A DNA stretch of 64,000 bases from Ochrobactrum sp. CM-21-5. Lineage in GTDB: Bacteria; Pseudomonadota; Alphaproteobacteria; Rhizobiales; Rhizobiaceae. Within the stretch, counting starts at the first letter, position 1; the number at the start of each line of letters is the position of its first letter. The notes under the pieces were generated by a model. The model did no database searches. It was not told where the DNA came from and saw only the letters and a program-made list of their open reading frames with translations. Shown in pieces: positions 20,784 to 26,408 of the stretch. Made by a program: the position numbers and the translations under genes. The stretch covers positions 310,001-374,000 of the forward strand of contig NZ_JACLZJ010000002.1 in assembly GCF_014253075.1 (NCBI RefSeq), read 5' to 3'.

Positions 20784-20876
20784 ATGGATTGGTTTATCTG
20801 GATTGAGATCATGGCGGTAATTTCCGTCAGCGCGGCTGTGCTGTTCATCACCTGGATGGAAGCGACGCGAAAGTGA
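20784..20876 (+). CDS. Very small single-span membrane protein (30 aa)
   Basis: A 30-codon ORF starting MDWFIWIEIMAVISVSAAVL and ending in a basic tail (EATRK). A strong ribosome site (aggagg) lies 7 bases before the ATG. One transmembrane helix (about residues 4-23) is evident. It resembles the subunit-like small proteins that accompany membrane complexes such as terminal oxidases, but nothing nearby fixes a partner. It is tandem with the 26-residue ORF, 48 bases downstream of it. Function unknown. Confidence 0.6.
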   Translation: MDWFIWIEIMAVISVSAAVLFITWMEATRK

Positions 20877-20948
20877 CGCCGTTACCCCGGCACATTGATC
20901 TACCCCTTACATGAATGAGCGCTACACTCTCCACGAAGGGGAACACTG

Positions 20949-21140
20949 ATGAAGAAGCTCACTACTGCCTGCGTTGCCCTGCTCGTTGTGTCCGGTTGCG
21001 TCAGTAATCAACCACCCAAGTCTGAATTCAAGGAGTTCAGGTGCAAGCAACTCGTTCAGCGAGCCGAAGACCCTGCAATAAGGGAAATTCAGCGGGTACA
21101 GGCCAGAACAGAAGCAGCTCAACGGGGCTGTTATAGCTAG
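20949..21140 (+). CDS. Small putative lipoprotein (63 aa)
   Basis: Starts MKKLTTACVALLVVSGC: a basic n-region, hydrophobic core and a lipobox-like VSGC, predicting a mature lipoprotein beginning at Cys17. The remaining 46 residues are charged and contain two more cysteines (FRCKQ and RGCYS), which may pair in the periplasm. A ribosome site (aagggga) precedes ATG 20949. I do not recognise the family. It marks the last typical chromosomal gene before the AT-richer cassette. Confidence 0.65.
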   Translation: MKKLTTACVALLVVSGCVSNQPPKSEFKEFRCKQLVQRAEDPAIREIQRVQARTEAAQRGCYS

Positions 21141-21413
21141 CCTGAGCTTCTCTCAGTCGAGTGACAGACTAAATTGCCTTTGAACATGGTGTAATCCATT
21201 GAGAATCAAGGAGGCAATTTTTGTCGCTTGCAGTAAAGTTGCCTTTTTCGCTAACAAGCAAGATGTGTTCTGGCTTCAGTCAAAGGGAGTGAGCGTCGAT
21301 AATATCATCGTTCTTATGCCACATTTCTCTACCCAGGCCTGTCTCTGCTCGTCAATTTTAAACCTCGAATACCTCACCTATCATCGATAGCAGGCGCTCC
21401 GTCTCGAGTTGAA
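21141..21413. other. Non-coding stretch at the edge of the AT-rich cassette
   Basis: About 270 bases with no convincing gene. A 63-codon frame (21199-21390) starts with TTG, has no ribosome site and an unremarkable composition, so I do not call it. This is where base composition shifts towards AT. Confidence 0.4.
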
Positions 21414-21590
21414 TCAGGGGGTGGTAACGAGCTCAGGAACGTGGAGGATGCGAACCACAGCACCTGAGTTATCCATCGTTATTCTGTATTCCGGTGAATC
21501 TGACCGCCATAGCGCAGGATCAGCGACGCATACCCCCGTGGTAAGCAACTTGCGATCTAAACGGATAATAACCCGGCTTGTTTTATCCAT
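21414..21590 (-). CDS. Small hypothetical protein overlapping the exporter 3' end (58 aa)
   Basis: Begins MDKTSRVIIRLDRKLLTT and ends VVRILHVPELVTTP. The frame overlaps the last ~35 bases of the ABC-exporter gene in another frame (or ~55 bases if the Met at 21611 is used). Amino-acid composition looks protein-like: alternating hydrophobic and charged residues, few rare residues. No membrane segment is seen. The ribosome site is poor (ggga only a few bases before the ATG), so translation might depend on coupling to the exporter. It could be a fourth cassette member or a remnant of the gene into which the cassette landed. Not recognised. Confidence 0.35.
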   Translation of the reverse strand: MDKTSRVIIRLDRKLLTTGVCVADPALWRSDSPEYRITMDNSGAVVRILHVPELVTTP

Positions 21591-23380
21591 AGCTCCCGAT
21601 AAAGCCCGCATGAATGAAGGAGATAGGCATGTGATCCGGTTGCGACCACCTCACCGCTTTCAAGTACGATGATTTTGTCAAAGTCTTTGACAGTAGATAG
21701 GCGATGAGCAACTGCTATGACTGTCGTGCCTACATCCAGCGAGACAATCGCATCCTTAATCAGACTTTCACTGTTGGTATCGAGAGCAGAGGTGGCTTCG
21801 TCAAGAATTAGAACGGGTCGATTTTGGAGAAATGCGCGTGCTAGTAAGATACGCTGTTGTTGCCCGCCGGATAGCTTGGCTCCTCTTTCACCGACGACCA
21901 TGTCAAATCCCTTTCCATCAGGTGAAAGCTCTTCTATGAACAAAGATGCATCGGCAAGCTTAGCTGCATGCTTTATAGCTCCATCGTCGGAGATTGTAGT
22001 GCCGAATGCGATGTTCTCTTTTATGGAGCGATGAAACAAGGCGTCATTTTGTGCAACGACCGAAAAGAAGCCTCGAAGCTCCGAAATATTCACGGAGCGG
22101 ATATCCTGCCCATCCAATGTAATCTGTCCAGCATCCACATCGTACAGCCTCAACAGGAGGTCGATCAGTGTCGACTTGCCCGCACCTGATGGACCAACGA
22201 TGCCGACTTTCTGGCCTGGCTCTATTTCGAACGAAATATTACTCAACGTCTGCCTTAATCCGTAGGAAAAATGGACATTCTTAACAGAAATGTGCGGCGG
22301 ATGGGATGCCCTTAGGTGCTCATGACCATCTTTAACGGTCGGCTGAGCGGTGACAGTTGAACGCGTGTCCCGTATAGTACCAAAGGTCTGCGTCAGCCCT
22401 TCCCATACTCCGACGAACCACCCCGCATCCGCAGCCATTCCGCCAGCGAGCGTAATACCTGCAACGAATTCCCCGGCAGATATCATACCATGGCCTAACC
22501 CATACAAACCTAAAGCAAGTATACAGGCAACAAGGCTGGTATTCAGCAGGCGGATGAACAGACCGGCAAAAGTGGTTAATCGATTGATGTCTAGATTGGT
22601 CTGGTGCTGGCGATCAATTCTGGAAAGAACGAAACTGTTTTCCGTGTCAAAAGCAAACAGGGTCTTGATAGCCCGAATATTTGAATAATACTCAGTGACC
22701 GCACCATTGACGATGCTTGATGTCTCCGAAATCATTTCGGCCTGAGCGTTGAATTTCGGCACCAGATAAATCGCTAACAAACCATTCAATATTATCCAAA
22801 TAAGCACCGGAACAACAAAGAGAGGTGCAAGATAGGAAATGAGGATGGCGGAACCTGCAAAACGAACAAAGCCTAGCGGAAAGCGGCCCGCTAAAATCTC
22901 TATGCCTGACTGTACAGCATTTGAGAGTTGTCCAATACGCCCGGCGATCTGGCCCGCGTGATGCGTATGGAAATACTCCATATCGTGTTGGGACGCAGCC
23001 TTGTGCGTCTGCCACAGAGCTGATGATTTTGTTTGTGATCGAAGTGCCTGCATTCGCAGCATATAATTGGCTAGCCAAAGCGCAGGATCAGCGATCGCAT
23101 ATGCGACTATCAACGCACCAAAAAGAGTGATCGTTGTAGTAGTTAGACTTAGTTCGGTCGGATGCGTGACCATATCAACTATATGTGCTACGGCCCACAG
23201 TCTTAGCAGGTCGATCACCGTGAGAGCCGCACCAGACAGCGCAGATGCGGCAATTAACCGCCGAAACGGTTTTATGAGAGTAAAGAACAGGGAGAGCGCA
23301 GTGCTCGACTGATGCGCTCGCAGACTATGATTGTGAAAATCAACTAGCTGTTCAAAATAATTAAAAATTCTAATAAGCAA
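21557..23380 (-). CDS. ABC exporter, fused permease and ATPase
   Basis: A 607-residue half-transporter of the ABCB/peptide-and-lipid exporter type. Six hydrophobic segments span residues about 42-330. The ATPase domain shows Walker A GPSGAGKS (396-403), Q-loop VVAQND, signature LSGGQ (503-507), Walker B VLILDE (523-528) and H-loop His559. There is no N-terminal C39 peptidase domain, so it cannot itself cleave a leader peptide in the way PCAT exporters do. It starts at TTG 23380, with GAGGG about 8 bases upstream overlapping the oxygenase stop, so the two are tightly coupled. It likely exports the product of the neighbouring oxygenase. Confidence 0.9.
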   Translation of the reverse strand: MLIRIFNYFEQLVDFHNHSLRAHQSSTALSLFFTLIKPFRRLIAASALSGAALTVIDLLRLWAVAHIVDMVTHPTELSLTTTTITLFGALIVAYAIADPALWLANYMLRMQALRSQTKSSALWQTHKAASQHDMEYFHTHHAGQIAGRIGQLSNAVQSGIEILAGRFPLGFVRFAGSAILISYLAPLFVVPVLIWIILNGLLAIYLVPKFNAQAEMISETSSIVNGAVTEYYSNIRAIKTLFAFDTENSFVLSRIDRQHQTNLDINRLTTFAGLFIRLLNTSLVACILALGLYGLGHGMISAGEFVAGITLAGGMAADAGWFVGVWEGLTQTFGTIRDTRSTVTAQPTVKDGHEHLRASHPPHISVKNVHFSYGLRQTLSNISFEIEPGQKVGIVGPSGAGKSTLIDLLLRLYDVDAGQITLDGQDIRSVNISELRGFFSVVAQNDALFHRSIKENIAFGTTISDDGAIKHAAKLADASLFIEELSPDGKGFDMVVGERGAKLSGGQQQRILLARAFLQNRPVLILDEATSALDTNSESLIKDAIVSLDVGTTVIAVAHRLSTVKDFDKIIVLESGEVVATGSHAYLLHSCGLYRELWIKQAGLLSV

Positions 23381-23382
23381 AA

Positions 23383-24369
23383 TCAGCCCTCAATTATCTG
23401 GCCGACAACTTTACCAGAAATCGAAGCGCTTCGGAGATATGTTCGGGTGACGGGATATTCTTCCATAGGGCCTTCAAAAATATCGCGGGCATGAAACCCG
23501 TTCGCATTATTGAAAATAATAAGCCTTCTGCTCTCCTGAGGAATTGAATAACGGATCGGATTAGTTGAAATAGCATTCTTAATTTCGGCAACGACGTCGT
23601 CTTCCTGGTCGGTATTTTTATCAGCCCTGCCGTCAAAAGTTCCATTCATAAAAGTCGTAATTGAACCATCCGAGGTACGGGTGAAAATTGCGACCCTAGC
23701 GCGCCGGTCTACAACCTTAACATCTGGTTTTCCGTTATCGTAAACGGCGGGGGTCAGGCTAAAGCAGTATTCTTGTGACAACCCGACTTTTTCTACAATC
23801 TGAGAAAAACTTGGAATAGCGCTAGTTGGCACCCAATAGAAATTGCCCCTATTATGGTAATTGATAAACACGTTAAATATCGAAATGTAATCCGGAACTG
23901 ACAGTTCCTCTCCTGCGATTGAGCCGTCGGAATGAAAATCCAGAACATCGGTAGGGGTGAGACCGCGTATGCCTACGTGATCCAACTTCTCACTATTATC
24001 CTTTGACGCAGTGAATATTGAAAACGGCGTGTCGTTCTCGCGGTCAAGCAAGCTCGGCATAATCGCTTGGGTCAGAGACATAGCAATTAAAGAGCCCACG
24101 ATTGCATCGGCCGTAGCGTCTTCAAGCACTTGGGGCACATCAATGGCAACAATCCCGACTGACGGCCGGTTAAGTTGAGACTGAATTTCGGAAATTAGAT
24201 CGGCAAAAAAATGAGAAGCCTGCTCTGCCAAGTTCTTCAAGACCGCTCTGTCTTTGGTATCGGCCAATGAGATCAAAGCACCGTTGATCAACAGGTTTTT
24301 GTGGGCGAACTCGCGAGCACTCTGTACAGGAATGGATAAAATAGGGGCTTGATATTGTGTAGCTTCCAT
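23383..24369 (-). CDS. Clavaminate-synthase-like Fe(II)/2-oxoglutarate oxygenase
   Basis: A 328-residue enzyme of the TauD/clavaminate-synthase-like fold. The iron triad is visible: HxD in LDFHSDGS (His146, Asp148) and a distal His293 in NNANGFHARDIFEG, followed by arginines (RTYLR) that would bind the 2-oxoglutarate carboxylate. The layout FHxDG ... NN..xFHAR...R.YLR matches arginine/asparagine hydroxylases such as VioC and AsnO. I chose ATG 24369 because GGGAGAGGA precedes it at normal spacing; the upstream ATG 24387 has none. Sitting between a tiny Gly-rich peptide gene and an exporter, it may hydroxylate or desaturate a residue of that peptide. That step is inference. Confidence 0.85.
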   Translation of the reverse strand: MEATQYQAPILSIPVQSAREFAHKNLLINGALISLADTKDRAVLKNLAEQASHFFADLISEIQSQLNRPSVGIVAIDVPQVLEDATADAIVGSLIAMSLTQAIMPSLLDRENDTPFSIFTASKDNSEKLDHVGIRGLTPTDVLDFHSDGSIAGEELSVPDYISIFNVFINYHNRGNFYWVPTSAIPSFSQIVEKVGLSQEYCFSLTPAVYDNGKPDVKVVDRRARVAIFTRTSDGSITTFMNGTFDGRADKNTDQEDDVVAEIKNAISTNPIRYSIPQESRRLIIFNNANGFHARDIFEGPMEEYPVTRTYLRSASISGKVVGQIIEG

Positions 24370-24398
24370 CAACTTGTCCTCTCCCATAGAAAATGAAA

Positions 24399-24417
24399 AG
24401 GGGCGATAAACGCCCCT
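24399..24417 (-). terminator. Hairpin (attenuator-like) between peptide gene and oxygenase gene
   Basis: A 7-bp stem (aggggcg / cgcccct) with a 5-base AT loop. On the minus strand it is followed by TTTCATTTTC. It lies a few bases after the stop of the 49-residue peptide gene and before the oxygenase ribosome site. Partial terminators here are common in bacteriocin and RiPP operons and let the precursor be made in excess over the enzymes. Confidence 0.7.
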
Positions 24418-24422
24418 AAAAA

Positions 24423-24572
24423 TTAATGCCCGACGCCGGGGCCACCACCGCCCACGCTCTGCGATCCTCCGCTATCGGTGCATTCCGGACGAGTCAGCGT
24501 AACGGACAGTCCCTTGGTTAAAGCTTCAATCGATACGATGTCTTTATCTTTGGAATTGTTAATAATATTCAT
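24423..24572 (-). CDS. 49-residue Gly-rich precursor-like peptide (candidate RiPP precursor)
   Basis: The peptide has a charged, leader-like N-terminal half (MNIINNSKDKDIVSIEALTK) and a distinct C-terminal half, with a single Cys32 in RPECTDSGGSQS followed by a glycine-rich tail VGGGGPGVGH. A clear ribosome site (TTGGAG) lies 8 bases before the ATG. It is the first gene of the minus-strand cassette, followed by a hairpin, the 2-oxoglutarate oxygenase and the ABC exporter. A short leader-plus-Gly/Ser/Thr/Cys core next to a modifying enzyme and exporter is the standard layout of a ribosomally made, modified peptide. No known class signature is recognised, and the leader protease is not evident. 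Confidence 0.7.
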   Translation of the reverse strand: MNIINNSKDKDIVSIEALTKGLSVTLTRPECTDSGGSQSVGGGGPGVGH

Positions 24573-25112
24573 ATATTTACTCCAATGTTGCTTGCATTCA
24601 GATTAATGATCTTCAACTGTACTCAAAAAATTAAATATATAAAGCGCAATTCATTGGCCGCATTTCTCCGCTCACAAGTATTTGTCCGCACGTCAGGCGA
24701 ACGTTCCATCGTTGACAGACATCCGTCGCGCCAAAGGTCCGCAACGGGGTGCCGTAGTCATTTAAACCTACACGCCCCGCAAACATGTATGCGATTCCCT
24801 GCCCCGCGCTTAGGTCATTGCCTGCAAGATAGACAGCCGTCGCCGGTTTAAGGCTGATCGGCTTTGACAACCGCCGCAGTGGTGTTGAAATTCTGGCCAG
24901 CACCGACTGCCGTTGTGGCCACCAATCGCTCAACCAGATCATCTGGAAAGCAAGTTGGTTGGCAAACCCGTCGACCGAAGTAATCCGGCGCTCTTGGCCG
25001 CGACCAAGTACGTCCGGCAATCCGTTCCCGATGCGGTCGGGTTCTTCAAACTGACGGACGATAAAATCACCGACCTTATCAGTCCTAAACTCATTCCGAA
25101 GACGTAGCGCCA
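24573..25112. other. Degenerate region upstream of the peptide cassette
   Basis: About 540 bases between the peptide gene and the phage lysis genes. It should hold the cassette promoter (very AT-rich at 24573-24650). Between 24700 and 25107 frames are open in pieces on both strands. On the plus strand the last 60 codons before 25107 (ending KLTDDKITDLISPKLIPKT) look like the C-terminus of a gene whose upstream part is broken by stops. On the minus strand a 160-codon frame (24631-25113) has no family resemblance. I read this as decayed phage DNA and call no gene. Confidence 0.45.
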
Positions 25113-25340
25113 ATGTCTACGATCCTTCTCGGCATTCTAACGGGGGCGGCTGCAATAGCCGCCCTTTTATACAAAGCGTTTTCTGCGGGCAAGAAAGTGC
25201 AATCCGTCGAAGACACAAGGGGCAAGGCCGACAGCTATGAAAAGGAAATCGAAAGAATTGGCCACGCTGCCAATGCTCGCGCTTCTGCCGAGCGTGATGC
25301 TCGCGGCGGGATGCTCGATGACGAGTGGACAAGGGATTAA
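25113..25340 (+). CDS. Phage i-spanin-like (Rz-like) protein
   Basis: A 75-residue protein with one N-terminal transmembrane helix (ILLGILTGAAAIAALLY) and a charged, helical periplasmic part (KADSYEKEIERIGHAANARA). The second gene is nested inside it in another frame and encodes a lipoprotein, which is the hallmark of Rz/Rz1 spanin pairs that fuse inner and outer membranes at phage lysis. It is shorter than lambda Rz (153 residues). The spanin call therefore rests mainly on architecture. Confidence 0.65.
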   Translation: MSTILLGILTGAAAIAALLYKAFSAGKKVQSVEDTRGKADSYEKEIERIGHAANARASAERDARGGMLDDEWTRD

Positions 25341-25476
25341 GCAGAATGTGGACACGAACGCAGTTTGCGCAGTCTGGCTGCCGGTCACGTCGAGCAAGAA
25401 CGACACGGCACAAACGAGGGTCGAGATTAAGGGCAACAATGCCGCCCGGAAAGAATGGTGCAATGTCGGTTCATGA
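25237..25476 (+). CDS. Phage o-spanin-like (Rz1-like) lipoprotein
   Basis: A 79-residue lipoprotein whose start lies inside the i-spanin-like gene in a different frame. The signal is MKRKSKELATLPMLALLPSV followed by lipobox LAAGC, giving a mature lipoprotein from Cys26. The mature part has two further cysteines (NAVCAVWLPV and KEWCNV). The embedded position and lipobox fit Rz1-type o-spanins. Proline content is lower than in lambda Rz1, so a generic phage lipoprotein is the alternative. Confidence 0.65.
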   Translation: MKRKSKELATLPMLALLPSVMLAAGCSMTSGQGIKQNVDTNAVCAVWLPVTSSKNDTAQTRVEIKGNNAARKEWCNVGS

Positions 25477-25795
25477 ATTCCTTGCAAGTCTCGGTCTCAA
25501 TCCGAACTTCATCGTCGCGGGCACCGCAGGCGGCTTTCTGCGGGCGCTATCTCGAAAGCAATTCAAAATCCGGGAAGTCGTCTTCTCTCCCATTTGCGGT
25601 GCGCTCGCCGCAGCATATCTAACCGAACCGATCATTCATTACGCCCGCATGATGAATTGGCCCATGCCGACCGATGGCGCATCCGAGGCGACGAATAACG
25701 CCGCCGCCTTCATTGTCGGTGTCATAGCAATGTGGATTACCGACATTCTGGCCGACCGCCTTATGCGCTTTGTAAAATCACGAGACAAAGAGTAG
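25463..25795 (+). CDS. Holin-like phage membrane protein
   Basis: A 110-residue protein with two or three hydrophobic segments (FIVAGTAGGFLRAL; VVFSPICGALAAAYLT; AAAFIVGVIAMWITDILA) and a basic C-terminal tail (RFVKSRDKE), as in class II/III holins or holin-like phage proteins. It overlaps the o-spanin 3' end and is followed directly by a strong terminator. The order (spanins then holin-like gene) suggests the end of a lysis cassette. No endolysin is intact beside it, so the phage is a remnant. Confidence 0.6.
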   Translation: MSVHEFLASLGLNPNFIVAGTAGGFLRALSRKQFKIREVVFSPICGALAAAYLTEPIIHYARMMNWPMPTDGASEATNNAAAFIVGVIAMWITDILADRLMRFVKSRDKE

Positions 25796-25800
25796 AGAAA

Positions 25801-25835
25801 GCCCCGCTCGGTTAGTCGCCGAGCGGGGCTTTTTT
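25801..25835 (+). terminator. Strong rho-independent terminator after the lysis genes
   Basis: An 11-bp perfect GC-rich stem (gccccgctcgg / ccgagcggggc), 7-base loop and a run of six Ts, starting a few bases after the holin-like stop codon. Confidence 0.92.
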
Positions 25836-25958
25836 GTTGCCTGATTTTCTGCGCCACCAGCACGCAAGCAAATCATTCTGCGTTACCCTGTGCGTTACCC
25901 CGAATAGTGGGCAATTCGGCTAACGGGAAAAAAATGTCTACTAACTGATTGAAATTGT

Positions 25959-26034
25959 TGGTGAGCGCGCAGGGATTCGAACCCTGGACCTACTGATTAA
26001 AAGTCAGTTGCTCTACCGGCTGAGCTACGCGCTC
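25959..26034 (-). tRNA. tRNA-Lys (anticodon TTT)
   Basis: 76 bases including an encoded CCA. The 7-bp acceptor stem is GAGCGCG / CGCGCTC, the D-loop AGCTCAGCCGGTAGAGC, the anticodon stem ACTGA-CTTTTAA-TCAGT with anticodon TTT, and the T arm GGTTCGAATCC. Its 3' end faces the phage lysis remnant and peptide cassette, as expected of an integration target. Confidence 0.97.
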
Positions 26035-26408
26035 CCAGGGGGGACAAATCATCCCCGGAAGTGCGGCGGAACATAAGGGCGGCTTTCGCAATGGTCAACA
26101 CCATAAAAGCAGGTTTCTCCAACATAAATTCAAAAAAATAGCCCCGCAGGCGTACAATCGCCAATCGTTGTCGAAACAGACATCTCCAAACCGGCAATCG
26201 ATGCCCGGTTTGCTCCGTTTTCTGGCGATCTATCGATTATGATCAATGGAATCACATCGCAGATCAGAAGCCAACGCGAGCAACAAAAACGCAGTCCCGA
26301 CAAGCCGCCGAGAATACGCAGGCAACGCCACCGCCGCGCCAGCCTTGCCGCCTCAGACAACTACCTCTAATATCTGCATAAATAGTCATATTCGCGAAGC
26401 GGTGTTTT
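26035..26408. other. Intergenic region between tRNA-Lys and a membrane hydrolase gene
   Basis: About 370 bases that must hold the tRNA-Lys promoter (minus strand) and the promoter of the following plus-strand gene. Short frames on both strands have no ribosome site or family resemblance. Nothing else supported. Confidence 0.4.

Noticed and set aside
21199-21390. 63-codon frame at the edge of the AT-rich cassette
   Set aside because: TTG start, no ribosome site, and cysteine/phenylalanine-rich composition typical of random AT-rich DNA.
24631-25113. 160-codon minus-strand frame upstream of the peptide gene
   Set aside because: No ribosome site, no family resemblance, and it overlaps what looks like a plus-strand C-terminus. 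More likely decayed DNA than a cassette gene.
25880-25905. Short direct repeat (gcgttaccctgtgcgttacc) near tRNA-Lys, considered as an att site
   Set aside because: It is not part of the tRNA and I found no second copy on the far side of the cassette.
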